Shown piece after piece: positions 35,155-44,296 of a DNA stretch of 64,000 bases (the first letter of the stretch is position 1; every line of letters starts with the position of its first letter). A program made the position numbers and the translations under genes. This DNA is from Cryobacterium mannosilyticum. Its GTDB lineage: Bacteria; Actinomycetota; Actinomycetes; Actinomycetales; Microbacteriaceae. The notes under the pieces were generated by a model. That model did no database searches. It was not told the DNA's origin and saw only the letters and a program-made list of their open reading frames with translations. The stretch is from positions 62,001 through 126,000 of the forward strand of contig NZ_SOFM01000009.1 in the NCBI RefSeq assembly GCF_004402705.1, in the 5' to 3' direction.

Positions 35155-35760
35155 CTACAGGGTCGCGAGGATGTCTTTCATGACGCCGATCTCATCGGTC
35201 TGGCTTTTCACGATGTTCGACGCCATGGCCTTCGCGTCCACGTTCTGACCCTCATCCAGTTCCAACTGCGCCATTCTCACGGCGCCCTCGTGGTGGACGA
35301 TCATCTGCTTCAGGTAGAGCTTGCCGGCATCCGCGCCAGTCGCATCGGTGAGAGCCGTCATGTCGCCATCGGACATCATTCCGTCCGATCCGTCGCCCAT
35401 CCCCGACATTCCGTCCATGCCCTGGGTGCTGGCCTCATCGGTGCCCCAGTCACGGAGCCACGCCTTGAGCTGGGTGATCTCGGGCTGTTGGGCCGCCTTG
35501 ATCTGGGTGGCGAGGTCGAGAATGCGCTTATCGATTCCGTCTTTGGCCACGATGCTGTCGCTCATCTCGACGGCCTGTTCGTGGTGGGGGATCATCATCT
35601 GCGCAAAAGTCACATCAGCCGGCGCGAAGGCGGCGGAGGCGGAGGGGACGCTGGAGGAGCCGGATGAGGCGTTGGGGGCTGTCCCGTTGGTGCAGGCACT
35701 GAGCGTGAGCGCCGCGGCGAGGGCCAATCCCGTGAGGAGATAGGTACGTGATTTGAGCAT
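35155..35760 (-). CDS. DUF305 lipoprotein
   Basis: About 201 residues with lipobox L-T-L-S-A-C after a hydrophobic signal, so it is predicted to be membrane-anchored outside. It has the two DUF305 His motifs, M-M-I-P-H-H-E-Q-A near residue 60 and M-I-V-H-H-E-G-A near residue 155, plus a Met/Gly/Asp-rich linker (G-M-D-G-M-S-G-M-G). DUF305 proteins recur in copper clusters and may bind metal. ATG 35760 has GGAAG upstream; an ATG at 35775 is possible. It is a candidate client of the extra Lgt and Lnt enzymes. Confidence 0.88.
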   Translation of the reverse strand: MLKSRTYLLTGLALAAALTLSACTNGTAPNASSGSSSVPSASAAFAPADVTFAQMMIPHHEQAVEMSDSIVAKDGIDKRILDLATQIKAAQQPEITQLKAWLRDWGTDEASTQGMDGMSGMGDGSDGMMSDGDMTALTDATGADAGKLYLKQMIVHHEGAVRMAQLELDEGQNVDAKAMASNIVKSQTDEIGVMKDILATL

Positions 35761-35853
35761 TTTACTTCCATTCATAGTCAGGCCAAAGAAACCGGAGCGC
35801 CGAGGGGCGCATGATTCCGCGCGTCCTGGTGACGGCGCGCGGAGGGTTTCGGT

Positions 35854-36336
35854 CTAAATGCGACTAATGGAAAGTACGGTCAGCCTCGGGCAGTAGATGT
35901 CGAGTGTCGGCCCGCCCAGTCGGCGAACGACGGGGCCGCCGGCGTCGAGCAGCCGACGATACACGGACGGTGACCGAGCAAGAATGATCAGCGAAGCGAG
36001 CGCGATCACAATGGTGCAGGTGATCGCGAGGAGTGCACAGTCCAGCACGCAGTCGAGGCAGCCGAGCATCCCGAAGCCGGAGTGTGCGGCAACGGACAGC
36101 GCAGCGGCAGCGCTACCCGCGGCGGCGATACCCGTAACGGCGAAGCCGACATCCGCACGGTGGCTCTGGTCCGATGCGGATTCAGGTGCGGTCCCGCCGG
36201 TCTCATGCCCGGCATGGGTCGAACTCATGGCACTGAGACCGACCAGCATTGCGGCCATGGCGAGCAAGGCAACCAGGGAGGACCGGAGCGGAGGCCGCCT
36301 GAGGTGTGTCGAGCGTGCACTGCGATCGAGCTTCAT
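35854..36336 (-). CDS. DUF6153-like exported/membrane protein, 160 aa
   Basis: The N-terminus is basic followed by a hydrophobic helix (L-L-A-M-A-A-M-L-V-G-L), then a His-containing stretch (S-T-H-A-G-H-E-T-G-G). A Cys-rich hydrophobic segment follows near residue 95: G-C-L-D-C-V-L-D-C-A-L-L-A-I-T-C. Four cysteines in a membrane-like context suggest metal or thiol handling. The family name is from memory. It diverges from the Met-rich secreted gene across 255 bases in which I see no clear operator. Confidence 0.65.
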   Translation of the reverse strand: MKLDRSARSTHLRRPPLRSSLVALLAMAAMLVGLSAMSSTHAGHETGGTAPESASDQSHRADVGFAVTGIAAAGSAAAALSVAAHSGFGMLGCLDCVLDCALLAITCTIVIALASLIILARSPSVYRRLLDAGGPVVRRLGGPTLDIYCPRLTVLSISRI

Positions 36337-36591
36337 CTCACCTCCGAGTCCATGGCTGTCGCTGACTTCGCGTATACCCTCCCACAGTATCGACTTTCGG
36401 GTGCGGGTACCTGTGAAACGGATAGCAACGGCCGGGGCGCGGGCGGTGACTGGACTTCGCGGCCAGGACGAATGCGCAGGCGGTGGGTTTCATCGAACCT
36501 TCACACACCCGGAGGTCGAAGCTTCATGCCGCGTCCGCATGCTGGTGTGAAGGCGCCAATCGGTGCCTGAATGCGAAAGGGGCTGGGAAAG

Positions 36592-37167
36592 ATGAAAACG
36601 AACCGAAGGAGCATTACCGGAGGACTGGTTGGGCTCGGGTTGGTCGGAGCGCTCCTCACCGGCGGCGTTGTCGCCGCTCAGGCGGATGTCGGCGATGGCA
36701 CGACTCCACAGCCGGTGTCGACGTCCTCGCCAGCCGTCGGAATCCGACAGTTCGGCCACATGTCCGGAACAATGCTCGGCCAGAATTCCCCGATGACCGC
36801 GGTGGCACGGTACCTCGGCCTGAACCAGACTGAGCTGCAGGACCGGCTGATGTCGGGCGAGTCGCTCGCGGCGGTCGCCAAGTCCCAGGGCAAATCTGTT
36901 TCGGGGCTCACAGACGCGATGTTCGCGGCGCTCAAGGCCAATCTCGGCACCAACACCACTCTGACATCAGATCAGAAGACCGCAGTAGTGGCGCAGCTGA
37001 AGATTCGCGTCGACACGATGGTGAACGCGACACACACCCCGGGTGAGGGAATGGGAATGGGAATGGGAATAGGGATGGGCGTGGAACCTGGTGCCGGAAT
37101 GGGCATGCACGCGGACCCGGGAATGGGCTCAGGAATGGGTTCGGGAATGACGCCGACCACGCGCTGA
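36592..37167 (+). CDS. Secreted Met-rich protein, 191 aa
   Basis: It has a signal sequence (G-L-V-G-A-L-L-T-G-G-V-V-A-A-Q-A) and a globular helical middle. The C-terminal tail consists of G-M-G-M-G-M-G-I-G-M-G and similar repeats with one histidine. Met-rich tails of this kind commonly bind Cu(I). ATG 36592 follows AAAGGGG; ATG 36571 has no site. It starts a group of same-strand genes (cupredoxin, SHOCT, two-component system). The copper role is inferred from composition and context. Confidence 0.75.
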   Translation: MKTNRRSITGGLVGLGLVGALLTGGVVAAQADVGDGTTPQPVSTSSPAVGIRQFGHMSGTMLGQNSPMTAVARYLGLNQTELQDRLMSGESLAAVAKSQGKSVSGLTDAMFAALKANLGTNTTLTSDQKTAVVAQLKIRVDTMVNATHTPGEGMGMGMGIGMGVEPGAGMGMHADPGMGSGMGSGMTPTTR

Positions 37168-37178
37168 AGGAGTGCATC

Positions 37179-37775
37179 ATGCGAAAGAAGACGATGATCG
37201 CCGCGGCGATCGCAAGCGGAACGCTGGCAATCGTGGGGCTCACGGGCCTGTCTGTTGGCGCGGGCAATGCCCTCAGCGGGGGGCAACCCCTGCCCTTGCT
37301 CGCTTCCCGATCCTCATGCCCTACCCCCCGGCTACCAGGGAGGGTCGTGAACGTGGATCTGACGAATAGGGGAGGCCCCATGATGGGCAACAGCCCCGGC
37401 ATGATGTCTGGTGGCGGCAACCGGGAAATGTTCGGTGGAGCGATGCGTCTGAGCATTGATCAAGCGCTCGTTGGTCGCGGGACGGTGTCCTTTCTCGCGA
37501 CCAATGGCGGCAGCATCAGCCACGAATTGGTCATCCTCCCCCTGGCTGATTCGCAGGTCGTCGGCACCCGGCCCGTGTCACGTGAAGGCCAGGTTGACGA
37601 GGAAAGGAATCTCGGCGAGGCATCCTCCAACTGCGGCGCCGGCGCCGGCGAGGGAATCGCTCCCGGAGCGTCAAGCTGGGTCACGCTGAAGCTTTCGCCC
37701 GGACGCTACGAAGTCGTCTGCAACCTGCCCGGACACTATTCGGCCGGAATGTACAGCGAGCTGACCGTCACCTGA
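37179..37775 (+). CDS. Secreted cupredoxin (plastocyanin/sulfocyanin-like)
   Basis: A 198-residue exported blue-copper protein. The signal is M-R-K-K-T-M-I-A-A-A-I-A. The type-1 copper site is visible: an upstream histidine in S-I-S-H-E-L-V near residue 114, and C-N-L-P-G-H-Y-S-A-G-M near the C-terminus giving Cys, His and Met. A Met/Gly-rich linker precedes it. It probably binds or shuttles copper outside the membrane. It starts 11 bases after the Met-rich gene, so the two are likely in one operon. Confidence 0.88.
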   Translation: MRKKTMIAAAIASGTLAIVGLTGLSVGAGNALSGGQPLPLLASRSSCPTPRLPGRVVNVDLTNRGGPMMGNSPGMMSGGGNREMFGGAMRLSIDQALVGRGTVSFLATNGGSISHELVILPLADSQVVGTRPVSREGQVDEERNLGEASSNCGAGAGEGIAPGASSWVTLKLSPGRYEVVCNLPGHYSAGMYSELTVT

Positions 37776-37840
37776 ATTTCCAGCCCGGTCCCCGGGCACA
37801 TTCACAATCAACAACGAACAAAACCGAAGGAGCAGAAGAA

Positions 37841-38110
37841 ATGATGTGGGGCAACGGATACAACATGGCGTGGGGATGGCCGGTCGGGCTACTCATGCTC
37901 GCCGCAATCGTCTTGCTGGTCATCTGGGCCGTGCGAGCGTTTGCCGGCGGAACGGATGGTGGAGGTCAACGCGGAGATTCTCCGCTCACCCAGGGACGAG
38001 GGGAACGGAGCCAAGCACGTCAGATCCTTGATGACCGCTTCGCGAAGGGCGAATTGGACACCACGGAATATCGGGAACGGTTGAAGCTCCTCGAAGACAA
38101 GGTCCGATGA
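37841..38110 (+). CDS. SHOCT-domain small membrane protein, 89 aa
   Basis: One membrane helix (L-L-M-L-A-A-I-V-L-L-V-I-W-A-V) follows a short Met/Trp/Gly-rich N-terminus. A SHOCT motif occupies the C-terminus: A-R-Q-I-L-D-D-R-F-A-K-G-E-L-D-T-T-E-Y near residue 57. GAAGGAG lies seven bases upstream. SHOCT proteins are common in metal-resistance clusters, and the function is unclear. Confidence 0.85.
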   Translation: MMWGNGYNMAWGWPVGLLMLAAIVLLVIWAVRAFAGGTDGGGQRGDSPLTQGRGERSQARQILDDRFAKGELDTTEYRERLKLLEDKVR

Positions 38111-38220
38111 AAGTTCTCTCTCAACGAGTCCCGTGAGCACGGCTCAGCGTCGGCGCCGCTCGGCGGTTCCGGCGCTGCCGGCCTGTCGTTGCGGCCATAA
38201 TCAGAGGAAAGGGGTGAGAC

Positions 38221-38913
38221 ATGCACAAGGTCCTGGTCGTTGACGATGAGCCGCAGATCCGGACAGTCCTGTGCGGCTACCTGGAGGCAGAAGGTTATGA
38301 GGTGGCGGAGGCCGCGGACGGCGCTGAGGCGCTTGCGGCACTCCGCAACGATCCTCCGGCCCTCGTGCTCCTGGACGTGATGCTTCCGGGAATGGACGGA
38401 CTCGAAGTCCTCCGGCAGTTGCGCAGCTTCAGCGACGCGTACGTGATCCTCCTCACAGCGCGGGCCGAGGAGGTCGACAAGCTTGTCGGACTCGGTGTGG
38501 GTGCGGACGACTATGTGACCAAGCCGTTCAGCCCGCGCGAGGTCATGGCCCGCGTGAAGGCCATGCTGCGTCGTGACAATCGGGGCGACCGGACCGATGC
38601 AGACCCCCTGCTTCACTTCGACGGCTTGTCCGTCAACCCGGCCCACCGGGAAGTCGAGGCGAACGGAACACCAGTGGTGCTGTCGAGCCTGGAATTTGAC
38701 CTTCTCGCCGCACTTGCCGCCGAGCCCGGGCGAGTGTTTTCACGGGCGCAACTGCTGGAGAAAGTCTGGGGCTACGACTTCTACGGCGACGAGCGGGTCG
38801 TCGATGTCCACATCCGCAGTGTGCGCGCGCGACTCGGAGACGACGCCGGCGACCCGCACCTGATTGCCACCGTGCGCGGAGTGGGCTACAAATTCGTGGG
38901 CCGGCCCCGATGA
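38221..38913 (+). CDS. OmpR/PhoB-type response regulator
   Basis: A 230-residue regulator. The receiver domain has the acidic pair D-D-E near residue 9, phospho-acceptor D in L-L-D-V-M-L-P-G-M-D near residue 53, and K-P-F-S near residue 102. A winged-helix DNA-binding domain follows (V-W-G-Y-D-F-Y-G-D-E-R-V-V-D-V-H). It overlaps the kinase gene (ATGA) and is preceded by AGGAAAGG. The context suggests control of copper or envelope-stress genes. Confidence 0.93.
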   Translation: MHKVLVVDDEPQIRTVLCGYLEAEGYEVAEAADGAEALAALRNDPPALVLLDVMLPGMDGLEVLRQLRSFSDAYVILLTARAEEVDKLVGLGVGADDYVTKPFSPREVMARVKAMLRRDNRGDRTDADPLLHFDGLSVNPAHREVEANGTPVVLSSLEFDLLAALAAEPGRVFSRAQLLEKVWGYDFYGDERVVDVHIRSVRARLGDDAGDPHLIATVRGVGYKFVGRPR

Positions 38914-40028
38914 GAATGCGCCTGTCGCTGCGGCTGTTCATCTCCTATGCCGCGGTTGCCGTGGTCGGCGGCATCGTCGCCTACCTGACAATCTCGCTGC
39001 TCGCCCCACGCCTGTTCGAGGATCGGCTGGGGATGATGATGAATAGTGACGGAACGGGCATGTCCATGGGGAGCATGGACGCGACGAGCGTGCGCTCCGC
39101 CTTCCTCTCCGCCCTGACGACCTCGCTCATCATCGGCGTGCTGGCCAGTGTCGTCGCCGCCGGATTCGTGGCGGCGGCAGTGACCGGTCGTCTTCTCCGA
39201 CCCCTCAACGCGGTGCGGGCCGCAACGAAGCTGATTGCCGCGGGAAAGTACGGAGGCACGGTTCCCGTGCCCTCCGAGCCGGAACTGGCCGCGCTGGCCA
39301 CTGACGTCAACACCCTCGCCCGGGCCTTGGCCGAAACGGAGTCCCGGCGCACACGGCTGCTCGGGGAAGTTGCGCATGAGATGCGAACCCCGCTGACCGT
39401 GCTGGACGGCTACGTCGAGGGCCTGATCGACGGTGTGTTCACCGCCGGCCCCGACACGTTCGGCTCCCTCAGCGAGGAACTGCGTCGCCTGCACCGGCTC
39501 TCCGACGACCTCTCCAGCCTCTCGCGCGCTCAAGAGCAGCGACTCGACCTGAACCCGGTCACGGCAGACCTGGCCGTCCTTGCTCGCCGCGCCGCTGCGC
39601 GCCTCTCACCTCAATTCGATGATGCGGCGGTCACGCTGAATCTTGACGCCGACACAGCACTCCCCGTGCATGTCGATCCCGACCGAATGACCCAAGTTCT
39701 GACCAACCTTCTCGGTAACGCTCTGCATGCCACTCCCGCCGGTGGAACCGTCACGATCACTGCGCGTGGTGCCGGTGGCCGCGGCGAGGTCGTCGTGAGC
39801 GATACGGGAGTGGGCCTGGACGAGGAAGATAGAGAGCGGGTATTCGAGCGGTTCTACCGTGTGCCAAGCCAGGCCCGTCGGTCAGCAGGATCGGGGATCG
39901 GCCTGACGATCGCCCGCGAGATTGCACGCGCGCACGGTGGGGACGTCACCGCATCGTCGGCCGGCCCTGAACGCGGGGCGAGCTTCACGGTAGTCCTGCC
40001 TTTGCGCATAGGCGGCCGTGAAAGCTGA
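38910..40028 (+). CDS. Sensor histidine kinase
   Basis: A 372-residue kinase. Two membrane spans flank a short extracellular loop that is Met-rich (M-M-M-N-S-D-G-T-G-M-S-M-G-S-M-D), which may sense Cu(I) directly. HAMP, then H-box G-E-V-A-H-E-M-R-T-P-L, N-box N-L-L-G-N-A-L-H-A-T-P, and G-boxes D-T-G-V-G-L and G-S-G-I-G-L follow in order. It pairs with the response regulator immediately upstream. Copper sensing is an inference from the Met-rich loop and context. Confidence 0.92.
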   Translation: MRMRLSLRLFISYAAVAVVGGIVAYLTISLLAPRLFEDRLGMMMNSDGTGMSMGSMDATSVRSAFLSALTTSLIIGVLASVVAAGFVAAAVTGRLLRPLNAVRAATKLIAAGKYGGTVPVPSEPELAALATDVNTLARALAETESRRTRLLGEVAHEMRTPLTVLDGYVEGLIDGVFTAGPDTFGSLSEELRRLHRLSDDLSSLSRAQEQRLDLNPVTADLAVLARRAAARLSPQFDDAAVTLNLDADTALPVHVDPDRMTQVLTNLLGNALHATPAGGTVTITARGAGGRGEVVVSDTGVGLDEEDRERVFERFYRVPSQARRSAGSGIGLTIAREIARAHGGDVTASSAGPERGASFTVVLPLRIGGRES

Positions 40029-40175
40029 CACGTCGGGCGTCAACACGAGGGCGGGTTGCCTCGGGTGCCGCGCCGAGGGCAGCCTGCCCCGTACCTAGCC
40101 AGTGCGGCCAGGAACGCCTGGTTCTTTCTGGAGGCCAGGCCGTGGACCGTCCACGCGGCCGCTGTCGTTCACCTT
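40029..40175. terminator. Convergent gap with candidate terminator hairpins
   Basis: Between the kinase and copB genes lie several imperfect hairpins, including GTGGA-CCG-TCCAC and GCCTGG...CCAGGC. No gene is visible and no T-run marks either end. The hairpins probably terminate both convergent transcripts. Confidence 0.35.
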
Positions 40176-42413
40176 CTACGGGGCTTCGATCGGCACCGGA
40201 GTGGATGCCGCGTCCGAGCTGAGGCCGGCGGCCGTTGGAAGGTGAAGCCGCTTCAGGAGGAGGGCGTTGACTGCGACGATGACGCTGGAGCCGGACATGG
40301 AGAGGGCCGCGATTTCCGGGCTCAACCGGATGCCGAGGCTGGGGAAGAAGACACCGGCGGCGATGGGGAGGGCGAGGGCGTTATAGCCGATGGCCCAGCC
40401 GAGGTTCTGGCGCATCTTGCGCAGGGTGCCCTTGCCGATCCTCAGGGCAATCGGCACATCGAGTGGGTCGGACCGCATCAGGACCACGTCGGCGGTGTCG
40501 ATGGCGACATCCGTGCCGGCGCCGATGGCGATGCCGAGGTCGGCCTGCGCCAGTGCGGGAGCGTCGTTGACTCCGTCGCCGACCATGGCGACCCGTTTGC
40601 CGGTGGCTTGGAGTTCTTTGATCTTCGCGGACTTGTCTTCGGGGAGGACCTCGGCGATGACGGTGTCGATCCCCAGTAGGGACGCGATGCGGGCGGCGGT
40701 TGCCTCGTTGTCGCCGGTGAGCATGACGACTTGGATGCCGGCGTCGTGCAGGGCGGCGACGGCGGCGGCGGCGGTTTCGCGAACGGCATCGGCGAGGGCG
40801 ATCACGCCGTTGGCTTTCCCGTCGACAGCGACGAGGACGGCGGTGCGTCCGGTCGAGGCGAGTCTCTCGCGGGTTTCCGCGACCGGGTCGATGTCGATGC
40901 CCTGGGCGAGCATCAGTTTGCGGTTGCCGACGAAGACCTCGTGGCCGTTGACGGTGGCGCCGGCACCGTGGCCGGGAACGTTGCGGAACTCGGAGGCGGT
41001 CATCACGGCTGCGCCCTGGGCGGTGGCGTAAGTGACGACGGCGCCGGCGAGGGGGTGCTCTGATTCTCGTTCGACGGCGGCGACGAGGGCGAGGAGTTCA
41101 CTCTCGTCCATCCCGATTGCGACGAAGTCGGTGACTTCCGGTTTGCCCTGGGTGAGGGTGCCGGTCTTGTCCATCACGACGGCATCGATGCGGGCCGAGG
41201 TTTCCAGGGCGGTGGCAGTCTTGAAGAGGATGCCCCGTTTGGCGCCGAGTCCGGTGCCGACCATGATCGCGGTCGGGGTGGCGAGTCCGAGGGCGTCGGG
41301 GCAGGTGATCACGACGACCGTGATTGCGAAGAGGATGGCGGTGGGCAGAGTGGACCCGAGGAGGAGCCAGGTGACGAGGGTCGCGGTGCCGCCGATCAGG
41401 GCGACCAGGACGAGCCAGAACGCGGCCCGGTCGGCGAGGCGCTGGCCGGGGGCTTTGGAGTTCTGCGCTTCCTGAACGAGGGCGACGATTCGGGCCAGGG
41501 CGGTATCGGCGCCGACCGCGGTTGCGCGGACCCGGAGGGTTCCGGTGGTGTTCACCGTTGCGCCGATCACGGGTGATCCGATGCTTTTGGCGACCGGGAG
41601 GCTTTCTCCGGTGACCATGGACTCGTCGATGTCGGATTCGCCGTCTTCGACGACACCGTCGGTGGGGATCTTCGAACCGGGGCGCACCATGAGCAGGTCG
41701 CCGGGGATCACTTCGGCGGTGGGGACCTCGACCGGTTCGCCGTCGCGGATCACGAGCGCCATCGACGGGGCGAGTTCGAGCAGGGTGCGGACAGCGTCGT
41801 TCGCGCCGCCTCTGGCGCGCATTTCGAACCAGTGGCCGAGCAGGACGAAGCTGGTCAGCACGGTCGCGGCCTCGTAGAAGACGTCGCCGCCGCCGGTGAG
41901 GGTGACGATCAGGCTGTAGACCCAGCCGGCTCCGACGCCGACGGCCACGAGGACCATCATGTCGAGGGTGCGAGCCCGCAGCGCCCGGACGGCGCCATCG
42001 AAGAAGATCCAGGCGGAGTAGAAGATGACCGGCAGGGACAGGATCAACGCGAAGATATCGTCGCGGAGACCGAATGGGGTTGGCGCGGTGAAGCCGAACA
42101 CGTCGCGTCCGATCGGCGACCAGAGGGTGATCGGGATCGACAGGACGGCCGCGAGGATGAACCGGTTCCGCATGTCCTTGATCATGCCGTCCATGGACAT
42201 GCCGCCGTGGCCGCCGTGTCCCATCGTGTCCTGCATGCTGCGTTCAGGTGGTGCCCCCTTGACGGCGCCCATTGTGGAGTGGTCCATTTTCGAATGACCC
42301 ATTTTCGAGTGGTCCATCGGTCCCATCTTTTCCGTCTTGCCTGTCTGGTCCGACGCGTCGTGACCGCCGGACTTGCCGGTGCCGGACGACCTGGATGTGG
42401 ATTTTTCGCTCAT
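40176..42413 (-). CDS. CopB-like heavy-metal P1B-type ATPase with CPD motif
   Basis: A 745-residue metal pump. The N-terminus lacks a CxxC HMA domain and instead has repeats such as D-H-S-K-M-G-H-S-K-M-D-H-S-T-M, a His/Met-rich copper-binding tail typical of CopB. The phosphorylation motif is D-K-T-G-T-L-T, with G-D-G-V-N-D-A in the hinge. The transmembrane motif reads T-C-P-D-A-L-G rather than CPC or CPH. It is likely a copper or silver exporter. A CsoR-like dyad lies upstream at 42482-42498. It is convergent with the two-component genes. Confidence 0.93.
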   Translation of the reverse strand: MSEKSTSRSSGTGKSGGHDASDQTGKTEKMGPMDHSKMGHSKMDHSTMGAVKGAPPERSMQDTMGHGGHGGMSMDGMIKDMRNRFILAAVLSIPITLWSPIGRDVFGFTAPTPFGLRDDIFALILSLPVIFYSAWIFFDGAVRALRARTLDMMVLVAVGVGAGWVYSLIVTLTGGGDVFYEAATVLTSFVLLGHWFEMRARGGANDAVRTLLELAPSMALVIRDGEPVEVPTAEVIPGDLLMVRPGSKIPTDGVVEDGESDIDESMVTGESLPVAKSIGSPVIGATVNTTGTLRVRATAVGADTALARIVALVQEAQNSKAPGQRLADRAAFWLVLVALIGGTATLVTWLLLGSTLPTAILFAITVVVITCPDALGLATPTAIMVGTGLGAKRGILFKTATALETSARIDAVVMDKTGTLTQGKPEVTDFVAIGMDESELLALVAAVERESEHPLAGAVVTYATAQGAAVMTASEFRNVPGHGAGATVNGHEVFVGNRKLMLAQGIDIDPVAETRERLASTGRTAVLVAVDGKANGVIALADAVRETAAAAVAALHDAGIQVVMLTGDNEATAARIASLLGIDTVIAEVLPEDKSAKIKELQATGKRVAMVGDGVNDAPALAQADLGIAIGAGTDVAIDTADVVLMRSDPLDVPIALRIGKGTLRKMRQNLGWAIGYNALALPIAAGVFFPSLGIRLSPEIAALSMSGSSVIVAVNALLLKRLHLPTAAGLSSDAASTPVPIEAP

Positions 42414-42481
42414 GCGAAACTCTTCCCTTCAAAATCGGACGCTGCCGTGAGGCCGCGGCGTTATGCGACAACATCAACTAT

Positions 42482-42498
42482 ATACCCCAAGGGGGTAT
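42482..42498. promoter_or_regulatory. CsoR-type operator dyad upstream of copB
   Basis: ATACCCC (42482-42488) and GGGGTAT (42492-42498) are perfect arms around AAG. The same core occurs twice at 52177-52219 beside csoR. CsoR repressors bind GC-rich TACCCC..GGGGTA dyads and leave DNA on Cu(I) binding. It lies 69 bases upstream of the copB ATG. Confidence 0.75.
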
Positions 42499-44091
42499 CT
42501 ATTGAAACCGCAGAGGGCGGTGGATTGTTCCCGACCGGCGCCGGAGCGCGCAGAGAAGGCACAGCGCCAGGCCGGCGAGACCGAGCCCGGAGACGAGCCA
42601 TTCGATGCCGCTGCCGACCCGCATCGCGGGGGTGACGGTGTCGCTGAGCGGCACGGTCTGCACCATGGCGCCCGGTTCCCAGGTGGGGAGGCTGTCGAGG
42701 GTTTTGCCGTCGGGCGTGATGATCGCACTCGAGCCGACGGTGGAGATGTTGACGACGGTACGACCGGCCTCGATGGCGCGGAGCCGGGCGATGGCGAGCT
42801 GCTGCACGCTTTCGTCGGTGCGTCCGAAATCGGCGTTGTTCGTCTGGGCGAGAATGATCTGCGCCTTCCCGTCGATCATTTCCCGGACCAGTCGGTCGTC
42901 CGCGATGTCGAAGCAGATCGCGATCCCGGCCAGGATGCCGTTGAGGTCGAACACGTTGCCGCGCGTGCCGATCTCGTAGTCACGCCAAACGAGGTCGACC
43001 AGTTCCGGCGCGAAGGGGCGCCAGAATGCTCGGTCCGGCAGGTACTCGGCGAAGGGGACCGGGTGCGCCTTGTCGTAGACACCCACGGCGCCCTGGCCCG
43101 CCTTCCACAGGAGGGAAGAGTTGTAGAACTTGCCGTCGCGTTCCGTGATCGTGCCGGTGACCAGAGGCGCGTTCATCGCCCGGCTGATGTCGTCGCTGAC
43201 CCTGGCGGCATCCGCGGATCGGGTCGGGTCGATGTCGCTGCTGTTTTCGGGCCAGACCACGAAATCGACCTCTTCGCCGCCGAGCGGCACGGTCGCGGAG
43301 GCGTGGTCGGCCAGGATCTGGCCGGGCGCGTACCGCGCGAAGAGGCCGGCATCGGAGGCGCCCTGAACCGCCGCGAGCCGTGTGCTGCCCGTCTGGATGG
43401 TGGGCAAGGCCGGCATCGCCAGCAGAATGGCAATGGCAGCGACGGCGATTCCCAACCGCAGGGCGCATTCAAGCCGGTACTCCCGGAGCAACTGCAGTAT
43501 GAGGGCGCTCAACCACACGACGATGAAGCTCAGACCGGACATGCCGACCCAGGCGACGAGGGAGCCGAAGGGGCTCTCCGACTGGGAGAGGGCCACCCGA
43601 CCCCAGGCGAATCCGCCGTAGGGCCAGACCGCAGTCAGGGCTTCTCGCGCCGTCCAGATCCCGGCCACGATGACCGGAACGACTCCGAGACGCCCCGGTG
43701 CGCCTGACCAGACTCGGGGCCCGACCCGCAGCACGACGCCGATCAGAGCAAGGCTGGCTCCGAAGAAGATGGCTTGCAGGGTGGCCAGGGCCAGCCAGGG
43801 GACCGGTCCGAGGTAAAGGGTGAGCCAGCTGATGTGTACCAGCCAGAAGGACAGGCCGGCAACCATTCCGATCAGCAATCCGGCCCCCGGTCCGTGACCT
43901 AACAGCGCCAGGAGCATGAGGACCACCCCGACCGGAGCGAGAACCCACCAGCCTCGATCCGGGAAGGCGCCGTCGAGAATCGCTCCGGCACCGGCCGCGA
44001 GCAGGATTGCGGCCCACAGCGGTAGTCCGGTCGCGCTCGCCAGGGTGAGGGGTCGGTGATCTGCTCGCCGCTGGAAGTCGCGGTCGAGCAT
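42499..44091 (-). CDS. lnt: Apolipoprotein N-acyltransferase (accessory copy)
   Basis: A 530-residue membrane enzyme. The N-terminal half has six to seven spans; the C-terminal half is a nitrilase domain with the triad E282 (W-P-E-N), K341 (Y-D-K-A-H) and C393 (A-I-C-F-D). Lnt adds the third acyl chain to lipoprotein N-termini. ATG at 44089-44091 has GGAAGG upstream. The stop abuts the CsoR-like dyad. It sits in a copper island with DUF305 lipoprotein and extra lgt genes, so it may serve island lipoproteins (inference). Confidence 0.92.
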   Translation of the reverse strand: MLDRDFQRRADHRPLTLASATGLPLWAAILLAAGAGAILDGAFPDRGWWVLAPVGVVLMLLALLGHGPGAGLLIGMVAGLSFWLVHISWLTLYLGPVPWLALATLQAIFFGASLALIGVVLRVGPRVWSGAPGRLGVVPVIVAGIWTAREALTAVWPYGGFAWGRVALSQSESPFGSLVAWVGMSGLSFIVVWLSALILQLLREYRLECALRLGIAVAAIAILLAMPALPTIQTGSTRLAAVQGASDAGLFARYAPGQILADHASATVPLGGEEVDFVVWPENSSDIDPTRSADAARVSDDISRAMNAPLVTGTITERDGKFYNSSLLWKAGQGAVGVYDKAHPVPFAEYLPDRAFWRPFAPELVDLVWRDYEIGTRGNVFDLNGILAGIAICFDIADDRLVREMIDGKAQIILAQTNNADFGRTDESVQQLAIARLRAIEAGRTVVNISTVGSSAIITPDGKTLDSLPTWEPGAMVQTVPLSDTVTPAMRVGSGIEWLVSGLGLAGLALCLLCALRRRSGTIHRPLRFQ

Positions 44092-44296
44092 GGGACCGGC
44101 CTTCCGAAGCGTTGGCTCCGCTGCCCGGTCTGTCAGGGATGCTTCGATGTTCTCAATCCTCCCGGGACGCGCTGCGCCCGTTCCATCCTGTAAACGGCCA
44201 CAGTCGCGATATCGCGGAACCTGCCGCCCGACACCGAGCGCGCTGACGCTTTCCTGTGTGTTGTCCTGAGCAGGAGGTCCTGACGAGGCCCACCTA

